Shown: positions 14,800 to 22,885 of the stretch, piece after piece | How the letters are laid out: every line of letters begins with the position of its first letter | Numbering within the stretch: the first letter of the stretch is position 1 | Virus record (IMG/VR): IMGVR_UViG_3300048672_000262 | Location: 1 to 40,301 of that record | Strand: one strand, 5' to 3' | DNA length: 40,301 bases | Origin: a virus | Notes under the pieces: generated by a model | What the model was told of the DNA's origin: nothing | Seen by the model: the letters and a program-made list of their open reading frames with translations, nothing else | The model's database searches: none | Program-made: the position numbers and the translations under genes

Positions 14800-14832
14800 C
14801 TTTATAATACTACAAAGGCTAAAATCTGTCAA
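14794..14832 (-). promoter_or_regulatory. Sigma70-like promoter and ten-bp dyad upstream of nadM
   Basis: Minus strand TTGACA (14827-14832), 17-base spacer, TATTAT (14804-14809). A perfect inverted repeat TTTAGCCTTT-N10-AAAGGCTAAA (arms 14794-14803 and 14814-14823) is centred on the -10. The promoter overlaps the last codons of the upstream 94-aa gene. Confidence 0.75.
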
Positions 14833-15103
14833 GTCCTGCAAGTTTATCCATAACTTCTTGTTTTTCCCTGTCCATCTGGTCGTTATACTTTTTCCACTGC
14901 TTAATGGTAGCCCTGATCATTGATGTACCGATGAGCACAGCCGCAATAAATCCAACCACAGTCAGTAAACTAAAGATAAATCCTAGGTCGAGCAATATAG
15001 CAGCAACTATAAATGCAATTATTACTACAGTGCTTACTATAAGGATTTGATCGTCGGAATTAAATCTATTCCACTGCCATTTAATAAATCTAAGGAATTC
15101 CAT
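14819..15103 (-). CDS. Small membrane protein, two transmembrane segments (94 aa)
   Basis: The sequence shows two adjacent hydrophobic helices ('ILIVSTVVIIAFIVAAILL' at about 20-38, and 'FSLLTVVGFIAAVLIGTSMI' at about 44-63). A charged, Lys/Asp/Glu-rich tail follows that would lie in the cytoplasm. The family is not recognised. It overlaps the upstream gene (TAATG), and GGAG lies about ten bases from the start. The tail ends with the nadM promoter -35 embedded in its last codons. A role in membrane takeover or superinfection exclusion is possible but unsupported. Confidence 0.65.
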   Translation of the reverse strand: MEFLRFIKWQWNRFNSDDQILIVSTVVIIAFIVAAILLDLGFIFSLLTVVGFIAAVLIGTSMIRATIKQWKKYNDQMDREKQEVMDKLAGLDRF

Positions 15104-15381
15104 TATTCGTCATCTCCGGTGTTTCCAATAATTCTAACAAACTCTTCCTCTTCTTCGGGTGTCCACTCAATGATTTCAGTGAAATCATCGTCGGCGAGTG
15201 TTTCTAGCCCTAGGTCGGTTGCATTACAAACCATTACGTTACGCATGCCATTTGTTGCTGCCCACTGTACACCTTTGTTTAGTGCATCTTCTTTGGATTC
15301 TGCTGCTAAAATTACATAATGTACATCGGCTGCTGTAGGACCGTATTCGATGCTAACTTCCCAGTTTGTTGATTTTGTCAT
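15103..15381 (-). CDS. Hypothetical acidic protein (92 aa)
   Basis: No family is recognised. The N-terminal two thirds look alpha/beta ('WEVSIEYGP', 'HYVILAAESKEDALNKGVQWA', 'RNVMVCNAT'). The last third is strongly acidic ('TPEEEEEFVRIIGNTGDDE'). GAGG precedes the ATG at seven bases. Its start lies inside the end of the upstream nucleotidyltransferase gene and its stop overlaps the next start, so it is a tightly coupled operon member. Function unknown. Confidence 0.6.
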   Translation of the reverse strand: MTKSTNWEVSIEYGPTAADVHYVILAAESKEDALNKGVQWAATNGMRNVMVCNATDLGLETLADDDFTEIIEWTPEEEEEFVRIIGNTGDDE

Positions 15382-15796
15382 ATTCTGCCTCGTAAACTCG
15401 TTTCCGTAAACTACTTGTTGAGAAACCGTGATTCCTGGAATTAAAAATAACTTTATCAGTCATCCCCGGAATATCGTGCCCGGTGTAGGGCTTCCCTTGC
15501 CAGTCAGATCCAATAAATCTTTTATCAAACTTAACTGAACAAAATAAATTATACAGGTCTTGCTCGGTTTCGTAAACCACAACCTCGTCAATGTATTTGC
15601 ACGCTCTTACTTGCAGGTAGCGTTCGTGCGTGCTTTGAACTGGAATATTTTTATCAGATCTATCAATATTTGGGTTTGTTTGCAACAATACAATAAGATA
15701 GTCGCATTGTCCCTTACATTCTTCAAACATAAGGTAATGGCCCGCATGAGTTAAATCAAACGAGCCAGCAGTAATTCCGATTATAGGGTTAGTCAT
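15353..15796 (-). CDS. HxGH nucleotidyltransferase (cytidylyltransferase-like, 147 aa)
   Basis: This is a single-domain nucleotidyltransferase with 'GITAGSFDLTHAGH' (H17 and H20 of the HxGH motif) and a C-terminal 'STSSLRKR' equivalent to the ISSTxxR motif. Length and motifs resemble glycerol-3-phosphate cytidylyltransferase (TagD) and the adenylyltransferase domain of HldE. Members join CTP or ATP to a phosphorylated acceptor to make an activated sugar, alcohol or cofactor. The start at 15796 is chosen because it has GAGA at a workable distance and the family begins there; 15802 is possible. The substrate cannot be told. It is distinct from NadM, which has HNAH. Confidence 0.8.
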   Translation of the reverse strand: MTNPIIGITAGSFDLTHAGHYLMFEECKGQCDYLIVLLQTNPNIDRSDKNIPVQSTHERYLQVRACKYIDEVVVYETEQDLYNLFCSVKFDKRFIGSDWQGKPYTGHDIPGMTDKVIFNSRNHGFSTSSLRKRVYEAEYDKINKLGS

Positions 15797-15998
15797 CTTC
15801 ATTCTCGTAAGGATCATTTGTAGGAAATGTTTCTTCGTGATTACAATATGGACAATGGTAACGACCATAGGTGTGAACCCGATCGTTACCATCGTAATCA
15901 AATGTGTGATCCCAGTTTATGTTATCCGACGGAACTAGTTTACCGCAGTGTGATTTACTACAGTAAACTTCGCCGCTATATTCGGGTATGTAATCCAT
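15789..15998 (-). CDS. Small zinc-ribbon-like protein (69 aa)
   Basis: The protein has two cysteine pairs, 'YCSKSHC' near residues 13-18 and 'HCPYCNHEE' near 49-52, the usual layout of a small zinc ribbon. The C-terminal tail is acidic. No Shine-Dalgarno is clear before the ATG. Its end overlaps the nucleotidyltransferase start. Function unknown; such proteins often bind nucleic acid or another protein. Confidence 0.65.
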   Translation of the reverse strand: MDYIPEYSGEVYCSKSHCGKLVPSDNINWDHTFDYDGNDRVHTYGRYHCPYCNHEETFPTNDPYENEDD

Positions 15999-16013
15999 AA
16001 ACTGGATAGGCTA

Positions 16014-16256
16014 TTACTCAGCCTGTTCTGCAGTGAATTTGTTGCGGATATTTTTGCCGAAATAGCTACCTTTAGATGTTGCAGCAACAAAGCCGTCAAC
16101 TGTCTTCTGGTCTACACCCTTATAGATGTATGTTTGGCCGCTCTTCAGTCTTACTGCCAAGTCGCCGGCAGCACGAGCATAAGACTCGATGAGGCTACTA
16201 CCAGAAACTGGTGTAAATGTTACTGTTTTCTGAATCTTAACTAATTGCTTTGTCAT
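16014..16256 (-). CDS. KTSC domain protein (80 aa)
   Basis: The protein matches the small KTSC domain: 'SSLIESYARA', then 'LAVRLKSGQTYIYKGVDQKTVDGFVAATSKGSYF' in outline (about residues 33-66), ending 'NIRNKF'. KTSC domains occur singly in bacteria and phages and have no established function. GGAG stands before the ATG. It is the first gene of a block running down to 14819, driven by a sigma70-like promoter with a large dyad. Confidence 0.75.
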   Translation of the reverse strand: MTKQLVKIQKTVTFTPVSGSSLIESYARAAGDLAVRLKSGQTYIYKGVDQKTVDGFVAATSKGSYFGKNIRNKFTAEQAE

Positions 16257-16295
16257 AATTTTCTCCGGTTGTTAAATGTTTATTGCTTATTGCTT

Positions 16296-16338
16296 ATGCA
16301 ACTAACGCAATATTACGCTTTGTTGCATATAGAGTCAA
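16296..16338 (-). promoter_or_regulatory. Sigma70-like promoter with large dyad upstream of the KTSC gene
   Basis: Minus strand TTGACT (16333-16338), 17-base spacer, TAATAT (16310-16315). Arms ATGCAAC and GTTGCAT (16296-16302 and 16322-16328) enclose a second, G:T-containing inner repeat, so the whole element is centred on the -10. A direct repeat TATTGCT/TATTGCT lies just downstream in the leader. Confidence 0.7.
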
Positions 16339-16346
16339 TGTTTCGA

Positions 16347-17123
16347 CTATTTGAAGTCTTTATATTCGATGAATCTAAAAACTCCACGCTTATCGGGCAT
16401 GATGACTGCGCCGGTGACGTGGCCACCTTTTCCACCACCGGTGTCCATAAAGATAACTGTACCACCAGCAGTGTTTGTTACTTTGTGCGGTTCTGTTATC
16501 ATTATGTCTGGGTCAACTGGTGTCCTATCATGCCCAACAATCACTGTCTTGCCTTTAGGGATATCTGCAATCCAGCTATATAACCGCACGGGATATCCGT
16601 TTTCGTATCTTTCACCGTTTGTTTCACCTACTAAGTACCTTGATCTTTCGGATTTGGTCACATTAGGCAAGCCCTCGAACATTGCCTTGTGCGCAGCAGC
16701 GTGGACAAATACAAAATCATCAAATGTATGAAATACATTAGAGAAGAATTTGTCATCCATTAACGAAACATACATTTTTAAGAATTCTGCTTCGCGATCT
16801 GCACCCACATCCTCTAATGTTTTTTGCGCGTCTCTGGAAAAGTGTACTTTTGCTCCGCTAGCATAACGATGAAATTTGTCATCGTGATTGCCCATAATAA
16901 ATGCTCCGCGACCTTCCTGCACAACATCGTACATTAACTTAACAGTCTCGTACGGTTTGTCGCTGCGGTCAACTAAGTCGCCTAAGGATACAAAAAAGAA
17001 GTTTTCGCTAACAGCATAGTCGTAAGCACGCTTAATGGATGCATAGTCCCCGTGAACATCACCAAAGACTAATATTCCATCAAATCCTGTTCTTACATAT
17101 TCTGCTAAACTTGTATCGTACAT
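16347..17123 (-). CDS. Calcineurin-like metallophosphoesterase / protein phosphatase
   Basis: The 258-residue protein has all the metal-binding blocks of the PPP/calcineurin-like superfamily: 'FGDVHGD', 'GDLVDRSD', 'GNHDD', 'FVHAA' and 'IVGHD', in order. The length and the GDVHG-GDLVDR-GNHD order recall lambda-type Ser/Thr phosphatases, PrpE and Ap4A hydrolases. It may dephosphorylate proteins or diadenosine/RNA ends. The second of two adjacent ATGs (17123) is preferred because AAGGAG is only two bases from the first (17126). It is transcribed alone from a sigma70-like promoter with a spacer dyad. Since the phage also carries PrkA, a kinase/phosphatase pair is conceivable, but the genes are 5.4 kb apart. 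Confidence 0.88.
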   Translation of the reverse strand: MYDTSLAEYVRTGFDGILVFGDVHGDYASIKRAYDYAVSENFFFVSLGDLVDRSDKPYETVKLMYDVVQEGRGAFIMGNHDDKFHRYASGAKVHFSRDAQKTLEDVGADREAEFLKMYVSLMDDKFFSNVFHTFDDFVFVHAAAHKAMFEGLPNVTKSERSRYLVGETNGERYENGYPVRLYSWIADIPKGKTVIVGHDRTPVDPDIMITEPHKVTNTAGGTVIFMDTGGGKGGHVTGAVIMPDKRGVFRFIEYKDFK

Positions 17124-17141
17124 CATAACTCCTTAACGCAT

Positions 17142-17170
17142 ATTATAGCATACAGGGTGTATGATTGCAA
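17142..17170 (-). promoter_or_regulatory. Sigma70-like promoter with spacer dyad upstream of the phosphatase
   Basis: Minus strand TTGCAA (17165-17170), 17-base spacer, TATAAT (17142-17147) preceded by TGC (extended -10). The inverted repeat CATACA-N3-TGTATG (17149-17163) lies wholly in the spacer. The leader is very short, with AAGGAG. Confidence 0.75.
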
Positions 17171-17174
17171 CTGG

Positions 17175-17936
17175 TTATGTCCACAAACCTCGGCGAATCT
17201 TTATTAAACGCACTAGCATAGCATCGTCCTCTTTATGCCACTTCTCTTCCTGTTTAGAAGATTTGTTTAGATCAGCCCGATATGTCTTATATGTTTTTGT
17301 CAACTGGAATGCAGGATCAAAAATATCAAATAAATTGCCACTCGGATAGCGTACAACTACTTCTACGCGATTCGGGCGTGTTTCTGTCCACCATTTATAT
17401 AATGCAAGCATTTCCCGTGCATATTTTGCCTGAGCGGGCGATTGTTCATAAATTGGTAAAGTAGGATCGTCTAAAGTAGCGCCCCATTCCAGATGTTTTA
17501 TACCTAAATCGGGGCGCCTAAATGGATAAACTATTTCATAGAATGGCATATGCAATTCGCACCAAGTCTTTTTAGAATCCCCACCCCAGTATTCTCGTTT
17601 TGCCTGCTGTACTTCGACAAAATCCTTGAGCATGTTAAAATTTGCATGCAACATACGAAAATCGAGTTCGTGATACCCGGGCGCTAGTCCGGTGTTGACT
17701 ATATGATATCTGTCAAATGTGCGATACAGCAACCAGGCACTAGTTTCTTCGTATGCCCATTTAATGGGATACACAAATAAACGCTTAAAGTCGTGGTCAA
17801 GCCAGTGCCGTATAGGTGCTACTGATTTAAATTCATCATCAAACAATTTCCAGCCGCGGCTCGATAAAGCGCCTGGCGGATTATACCGCATCCATGCGCT
17901 GAATCTCTTATATGTTCGTATTAAGTGTTTTATCAT
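17175..17936 (-). CDS. Conserved phage hypothetical protein, Trp/Tyr/Arg-rich (253 aa)
   Basis: I recognise the style of this protein from large T4-like phages ('GYHELDFRMLHANFNMLKDF' at about 87-106, followed by a Trp-rich region) but no function is known. It is basic and rich in aromatic residues, with 'KRLFVYPIKWAYEE' and 'YKWWTETRPNRVEV' segments. No membrane segment or signal peptide is seen. No clear Shine-Dalgarno precedes the start; the predicted leader is about 13 bases. It has its own promoter with an extended dyad. Confidence 0.7.
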   Translation of the reverse strand: MIKHLIRTYKRFSAWMRYNPPGALSSRGWKLFDDEFKSVAPIRHWLDHDFKRLFVYPIKWAYEETSAWLLYRTFDRYHIVNTGLAPGYHELDFRMLHANFNMLKDFVEVQQAKREYWGGDSKKTWCELHMPFYEIVYPFRRPDLGIKHLEWGATLDDPTLPIYEQSPAQAKYAREMLALYKWWTETRPNRVEVVVRYPSGNLFDIFDPAFQLTKTYKTYRADLNKSSKQEEKWHKEDDAMLVRLIKIRRGLWT

Positions 17937-17943
17937 GTGAGAA

Positions 17944-17985
17944 ACCGGTAAAAGTATATTACAATACTTATTACCGGCTTGTCAA
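17944..17985 (-). promoter_or_regulatory. Sigma70-like promoter with extended dyad upstream of the 253-aa gene
   Basis: Minus strand TTGACA (17980-17985, a perfect -35), 18-base spacer, TAATAT (17956-17961). ACCGGTAAAAGTAT and ATACTTATTACCGG form an imperfect inverted repeat (17944-17957 and 17964-17977) centred on the -10. No long T-run follows, so it is less likely to be a terminator. Confidence 0.6.
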
Positions 17986-17993
17986 GTTAGTTT

Positions 17994-18185
17994 TTAGTGA
18001 TTTGGATTTGCTTTGGAAACAAATGCATTCAGTTTTTCGGCTTCTGCTACAATCTCTTCAGTGGTAGGGGAAGTTTTGCCGGCTGTTAATACTGCCTTGG
18101 CTAAATGCTGATTTTCTAAAATCGTTTGTGCAAGCTGAAGTAGTTCAAGTCTAATCTCGTACGGGGTCTTGCTAGTTGGTTTCAT
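17994..18185 (-). CDS. Hypothetical small helical protein (63 aa)
   Basis: The protein is predicted to be fully helical: 'YEIRLELLQLAQTIL' then 'TTEEIVAEAEKLNAFVS'. This arrangement is seen in small uncharacterised proteins of T4-like aquatic phages. AAGGA precedes the ATG. It is the last gene of the nrd block. Function unknown. Confidence 0.65.
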   Translation of the reverse strand: MKPTSKTPYEIRLELLQLAQTILENQHLAKAVLTAGKTSPTTEEIVAEAEKLNAFVSKANPNH

Positions 18186-18215
18186 TATGTTTCCTTTTTG
18201 TTGTAATCTGTGTGT

Positions 18216-18521
18216 TTATATAATAATACCGGATTGCTTGGGCAAAGCAATAGCTGATGTTGCTGTTTCGTATTGGTCTAAAATAGCCTTATTCGGTAAA
18301 GTGCTTATTACCGGTTTTGGCAAAGAAATATCAGCATCCATATCGCCCATCATAATGAATGGTGCAAATTGAAATCCACGATCTGTGCCTACCATGCACA
18401 GGGGCTTGGATACTGTATATGTTGTATCCGTTTCCCTTGTTACCTTGCCGATGAACTCTTCACCGCTGTTTAATTTAAATACGCCAATGTATGGCACTGT
18501 TTGTTGTTTCTGTAATAGCAT
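18216..18521 (-). CDS. Hypothetical protein with Sm-like beta segment (101 aa)
   Basis: The N-terminus 'KLNSGEEFIGKVTRETDTTY' resembles the first strands of an Sm/LSm-type fold. A middle segment follows ('GFQFAPFIMMGD'), then a hydrophobic tail. The assignment is by pattern only. The gene overlaps the nrdB stop codon (TAATG), so it is coupled to nrdB and likely made with ribonucleotide reductase. Function unknown. Confidence 0.6.
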   Translation of the reverse strand: MLLQKQQTVPYIGVFKLNSGEEFIGKVTRETDTTYTVSKPLCMVGTDRGFQFAPFIMMGDMDADISLPKPVISTLPNKAILDQYETATSAIALPKQSGIII

Positions 18522-19534
18522 TAAAAGTCATCCCATCCGTCGACTGCTTCAGACCTACTGTACTCTGTTACCTTTGTTTCAAAAAAGTTCTCACGCTTCT
18601 CTGTATTTAGATATTCGTAAGGATTCTTAGTAAATCCTTTGTACACTACGCCCAAACCAAGCAACTTGGTTCTCTGGTTAGTTAAATATTTTACATAGCC
18701 CTCTGTACTCTGTGTAGAGATACCTAAGATTCTGTCCCCGTAAATCTCTTTGCCCCACTCAATCTCTTGTTCAGCGGCTTCCATAATATTCTCAATAAGA
18801 ATATTCCTATCTTCCTCGTTGTCGAGGTCGAATACTTCGCGAATGATGTTCAAAAACATGTTCACATGAGTTACTTCATCATTCTCAATGTATTTAATCA
18901 TCTTAGCAACATTTGCAACCTTGTTACGGGAGGCAAGTTGATAGAAGAATTGAAATCCATTGTAAAAATAAATAGATTCAAGTGCAAAATTTGCAGCTAG
19001 TGCTATCTTAAAGTTCTTAACAGACTTGTCATCAACAAACTTCTGGTATTGCCCGGCAATAAACTTGTTACGCTTAAGCAACATTGGGTTATCTCGCCAG
19101 AAGTTGTAAATTTCCTCTCTCTCCGTGCTCGGGAATAACTCGAGTAGCAGATACTGATATGATTGTGAGTGAATTAATTCCTGAAATGCCTGGATAGTAA
19201 ACAGTCCACTTACTTCAGGTGCAGTAATATAATCTGCAATGTTCGGTAAGTTGTTTACTTGCATACTATCTAAGGCAATCAAGAACGATAATGTATTCTT
19301 AAACGCAGCCATTTCGTCTTTTGTAAGTTCTTTAATAGTAACTTTGTCGTCGACTAATGAAATCTTTTCTGGAATCCAGAAATTGTTTACCATTATTTTA
19401 TACAGTTTAGGCGCCCATTGGTACTTCACACTGTTTAAGTTCATAATGCCAGTGGCACTACCGTTTATGATGCTTCGAGCAGTAGCCGAGTCATCCCCAA
19501 ATTCGTTAAATATTTTCTTTTGTTCTAATGTCAT
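18521..19534 (-). CDS. nrdB: Ribonucleotide reductase class Ia, small (beta) subunit
   Basis: The 337-residue protein carries the diiron/tyrosyl-radical site: D89, E119, H122, the radical tyrosine Y126 ('ELIHSQSY'), E186 ('FALES') and E220/H223 ('NDEVTH'), matching E. coli D84, E115, H118, Y122, E204, E238 and H241. It generates the radical that NrdA uses to reduce ribonucleotides. The C-terminus ends 'VDGWDDF', an acidic/aromatic tail suited to docking on NrdA. It follows nrdA by six bases and precedes the coupled 101-aa gene. Confidence 0.97.
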   Translation of the reverse strand: MTLEQKKIFNEFGDDSATARSIINGSATGIMNLNSVKYQWAPKLYKIMVNNFWIPEKISLVDDKVTIKELTKDEMAAFKNTLSFLIALDSMQVNNLPNIADYITAPEVSGLFTIQAFQELIHSQSYQYLLLELFPSTEREEIYNFWRDNPMLLKRNKFIAGQYQKFVDDKSVKNFKIALAANFALESIYFYNGFQFFYQLASRNKVANVAKMIKYIENDEVTHVNMFLNIIREVFDLDNEEDRNILIENIMEAAEQEIEWGKEIYGDRILGISTQSTEGYVKYLTNQRTKLLGLGVVYKGFTKNPYEYLNTEKRENFFETKVTEYSRSEAVDGWDDF

Positions 19535-19540
19535 GTTATT

Positions 19541-21748
19541 TTATCCAGCGCACGCTACACAATTTTCTTCAGGTCTCGATGCATCAATTGATGCGTTCTT
19601 CTTAATTGATCTAATGTAATAGATCGCCTTAATACCTTTTCTATGTGCATAGTGAATTGCATCATAGAGGTCTTGCGCTTTAAATGTCTCTTTGTTCTGA
19701 TCAAATATTAACTCCATAGAGCAGCCTGTGTCAATAAACTTTTGTAATTCAGCCACTACGTCAATTATTTCAGTGGCAGTGTGTTTTGGGAATGTTTTTC
19801 CGTACCCTAGTGGGTTATCCTTCAAGAATTTAGCAGCAACAACTAATTTACCGTTTTTATTATCCTCAGAGAAGAATGCATCATAGACTGGTAGCACACT
19901 TGCGCTTGAGTCCATGTATATAGATGTACTTGTGTTAGGTGCTGGACTGGTTAATTGGCTATTTCTTATACCGTGCTGGTCGATAAGATCCTGTAAAGCT
20001 GCCCAGTCGTACTTACCCGATGCATGTACAGCAAATTGGGCAACACGATTACCATTTTTCCACTCAGAATTGTCATATGCCTTAAATGGACCAAAGCGTT
20101 TAGATAATTCTACGCTCTGTAAAGCAGCATGATATTCAACACACTCGGAAATTTCGCGGATATAATCGAGGTCCCTGAAGTTTAGCCATTCCCTAGCAAG
20201 GTGGTCGTGTAATCCTTGCAAGCCAATGCCTATAGTCCTGTAACGCTCGTTATGCGCAGATGTTATTTGATCGGGTGCGTTAGTTAGACTAATACCGTAA
20301 TCTAAGATCTTGCATGCCAGGCCTGAAATCTTGCCTAATTCCGCCATATTTTTAATGTTACCTAGCACTATAGACGCTAAGTTACACACATGACCTAATT
20401 TGTCTGGCATTACATTTGAGAATGACTCAGTGCACAAATTTACGCAAGGAATACCTATATTATCTGTGTCGTTCTTATTAGGATTGTATTCGTTTATTGT
20501 ATCAGTGAACGCTAAGTACGGAAGACCTGTTTCAAACTGAATACGCATAATGATTTTCATTAAATCTCTAGCATTATCCATCTTGCGGGCGATTTTCAAT
20601 TTGCCTTCTTCGAATGCTTGTTCAATTTTTAGATAAGCGTCCGTAAATGCTTGGCCATGCAGCCCGCGCACATCAATGCCTAATTTCTTTTTAACTTCAA
20701 ACGGGGAGAATGTAATCCACGGCTGTTTATTCCTATCACGTTCCATGAAAATATCAGGGATAGTGATTTGAGGGAATACATCGTACGCCTTCATGCGTAG
20801 ATCGCCGTGCTCGGTTTGCATATCTAAGAAGTCAAGGATGTCATTATGCCAAATGGGCAATGCAATAGTGCCTGCGCCCGCTCTTTTGCCGCCCTGATTT
20901 ACTGCAACCAGTGTATCGTTAAAAATCTTAACCCATTGAACTACAGTCCCGGCAGCATTCTCGTATCCGTTAACATCGTCGCCTTTGGCACGCAGATATC
21001 CTAGAAAAATACCAAGGCCGCCGCCATTTTTAGATATCTTAGACACACGCTTAACATTATCAAAGATACTGTCTAAGTCGTCTTCTACTGCAATAATAAA
21101 ACACGATGCTACATTGCCGCCTTTGCGTAGATTAGATAAGAATGGGGTAGCAAGAGAAATTTTACGTTGTGATAGCGCATTGTACACTTCTTTAACAAAC
21201 TTAACTCGTGTTTCCTCGGGTTCGAACTGCCCAAATCGCATGGCGTTAACCATGTGCATGTGCTGATTAAGTTCTGTCTTACCTAAATACTTCTTTTTAG
21301 CAGTAATAAGGCTTGCATAACTATAATCCAGATCCCTATTTAATTTAACTGATGGTGCAAGCTCATCTAAGTCATCATCTGTGTAGAATTCTAATAATTC
21401 CTTACTATAATGTCCTTTCTTGGCATTGTAATGAACAATCTCTCTAAAGGATTTACCACGTAGAGAAAAGTTTGCCCATTCATCCATGGCTAATGCGCTA
21501 CCCGCAACATTTAGCCAATCTGGCGCCTGTGGTGTTGCAAGTTGAACAGCATGTTGAATAACATTTAGCTGAATATCGCGGGTTTTGATTCCTGGTTTAA
21601 GGAACTGATCAAACTTAGATTCTAATTCTAGTGGATTTACATCTTGCCCCTCAGACGCCATTTGAATTGATTTCTTAATTTTAGAAACATCATACGGTTC
21701 TTTCGTACCGTCACGCTTCTCTACCATAATTTCTTTGCCTATTGCCAT
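19541..21748 (-). CDS. nrdA: Ribonucleotide reductase class Ia, large (alpha) subunit
   Basis: The 735-residue enzyme reduces ribonucleoside diphosphates to deoxy forms. An N-terminal ATP-cone (about 1-90, 'VEKRDGTKEPYDVSKI') indicates allosteric control by ATP/dATP. Active-site residues are C216 ('VASCF'), N437-L-C439-T-E441 and C455 ('HVCNLAS'). The radical-transfer tyrosines appear in 'AIYYIR', and the C-terminal redox pair is CVAC near 730-733. All key residues are present. It lies directly after the 145-aa gene and six bases before nrdB, giving an nrdA-nrdB-101aa-63aa transcription unit. No glutaredoxin or thioredoxin partner is seen in the window. Confidence 0.98.
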   Translation of the reverse strand: MAIGKEIMVEKRDGTKEPYDVSKIKKSIQMASEGQDVNPLELESKFDQFLKPGIKTRDIQLNVIQHAVQLATPQAPDWLNVAGSALAMDEWANFSLRGKSFREIVHYNAKKGHYSKELLEFYTDDDLDELAPSVKLNRDLDYSYASLITAKKKYLGKTELNQHMHMVNAMRFGQFEPEETRVKFVKEVYNALSQRKISLATPFLSNLRKGGNVASCFIIAVEDDLDSIFDNVKRVSKISKNGGGLGIFLGYLRAKGDDVNGYENAAGTVVQWVKIFNDTLVAVNQGGKRAGAGTIALPIWHNDILDFLDMQTEHGDLRMKAYDVFPQITIPDIFMERDRNKQPWITFSPFEVKKKLGIDVRGLHGQAFTDAYLKIEQAFEEGKLKIARKMDNARDLMKIIMRIQFETGLPYLAFTDTINEYNPNKNDTDNIGIPCVNLCTESFSNVMPDKLGHVCNLASIVLGNIKNMAELGKISGLACKILDYGISLTNAPDQITSAHNERYRTIGIGLQGLHDHLAREWLNFRDLDYIREISECVEYHAALQSVELSKRFGPFKAYDNSEWKNGNRVAQFAVHASGKYDWAALQDLIDQHGIRNSQLTSPAPNTSTSIYMDSSASVLPVYDAFFSEDNKNGKLVVAAKFLKDNPLGYGKTFPKHTATEIIDVVAELQKFIDTGCSMELIFDQNKETFKAQDLYDAIHYAHRKGIKAIYYIRSIKKNASIDASRPEENCVACAG

Positions 21749-21761
21749 TGTTATGTTCTCT

Positions 21762-22199
21762 CTATGCTATTTTTTTGATTTGTTGTTCTGTAAATGTCTG
21801 CTTGTCAGTAAATTCTATGCTTACATCTGAGTAATTACTTACCATTCCTAGCTGATAGTTTAATACAAACTGATCGTCTATAACTGGTACTAGATATTCA
21901 TCTGCGCCATCGTCTATAAGGTGCAATTCTATCTTATGTGTTGTATGCAACAACGAGAATGTATAGAATATTAGTAAACTTATAGAGCTTTTACACAAAC
22001 TTCCGTGGAATATAATCTCCCACGGTGTCGGCCATTCAGCTGGTGTGTAGTAATCAAGTGATCTTGCTCCGTATGGCATATTAGAAAAGAATTTTGCCAC
22101 AGTTGACATTTGTTCTGCTAGTTGTAACACAGATATATCTTTACGTAAGATTTTCCACAGGTGAAGACGCTCGTCGTCAGGAATATTATTCCAACTCAT
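21762..22199 (-). CDS. Conserved phage hypothetical protein (145 aa)
   Basis: Pattern 'MSWNNIPDDERLHLWKILR', then 'LDYYTPAEWPTPWEIIFHG' and a hydrophobic strand region. This is a type I associate with T4-like phages, where a similar 'PTPWEII' segment is conserved but has no known function. A TTAAC-N7-GTTAA dyad (22201-22217) covers its ribosome site region. It is upstream of nrdA with a 13-base gap and may be co-transcribed with it. Confidence 0.7.
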   Translation of the reverse strand: MSWNNIPDDERLHLWKILRKDISVLQLAEQMSTVAKFFSNMPYGARSLDYYTPAEWPTPWEIIFHGSLCKSSISLLIFYTFSLLHTTHKIELHLIDDGADEYLVPVIDDQFVLNYQLGMVSNYSDVSIEFTDKQTFTEQQIKKIA

Positions 22200-22213
22200 A
22201 TTAACCTCTTATG

Positions 22214-22867
22214 TTAAAGTGATAGCCAGTAAATAGAACTTGTGCTAAATGTTAAATTTGTGATAAAATTATGTATATAAGAAATTCTAATGTTCGCGCC
22301 ATCGTAATCTGCTTTAAAGCTAATGTCTGGTACGATTGTTGGCGGGATTAATAAAGGCAGGTTAGGGACCGGTGCTGCTGTATTAATTTCTGTACCTGTG
22401 TCTGTTAATGTTGCAGGAGCAGGAGATGCTATTGCAGTAATTTTTAGTTCGCCATTCTTAGAGAAATTTACACCAACTGTATTTGCAGGTGCTGGCGTGC
22501 CGGGCGGGCTTTGCACTGCGTCGGTTAACCCGTACAGAATAGAATAGAACGGTGTAGCAACAAAATCTAATGCAGGAATGGGTGTCCATGCAGTAGGAGA
22601 TGGCGGAAGATTTATGCGCTGTGGGAGGAATGTTAACGACGATGGCGAGCTAGCTGTAGAAAGCTCTACATAATAACCTTTTTCACTTGCCACGTTAACT
22701 GTGCCCATGAAAATTCTATTTGTGTCCGTGCATAGGGCAAGTTCGCCCGGTTGCAATACATTAGGGCCTGTACCTGGTTGTCCTGCTGGGTATAATGCGT
22801 CGAATTGTGCCTGTGTGCCGCGTCTATTTTGAATTCGCGAAACTACTACGGGTGTACCTGTTGTCAT
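22214..22867 (-). CDS. Virion fiber/baseplate protein, tropism-type N-terminal domain (217 aa)
   Basis: The N-terminus shows the fiber-attachment pattern 'VVVSRIQNRRGTQAQFDALYP' in outline, followed by 'LQPGELALCTDTNRIFMG'. This is common at the start of tail-fiber and other adhesin-type virion proteins of T4-like aquatic phages. The rest is beta-rich and Pro/Thr/Ala-rich, without cysteine-rich or enzymatic motifs. A GCTAAATA late element lies 18 bases before the start and GGAG follows it. A role in host binding or fiber attachment is inferred. Confidence 0.75.
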   Translation of the reverse strand: MTTGTPVVVSRIQNRRGTQAQFDALYPAGQPGTGPNVLQPGELALCTDTNRIFMGTVNVASEKGYYVELSTASSPSSLTFLPQRINLPPSPTAWTPIPALDFVATPFYSILYGLTDAVQSPPGTPAPANTVGVNFSKNGELKITAIASPAPATLTDTGTEINTAAPVPNLPLLIPPTIVPDISFKADYDGANIRISYIHNFITNLTFSTSSIYWLSL

Positions 22868-22885
22868 TGAAACTCTCCTGTGATG

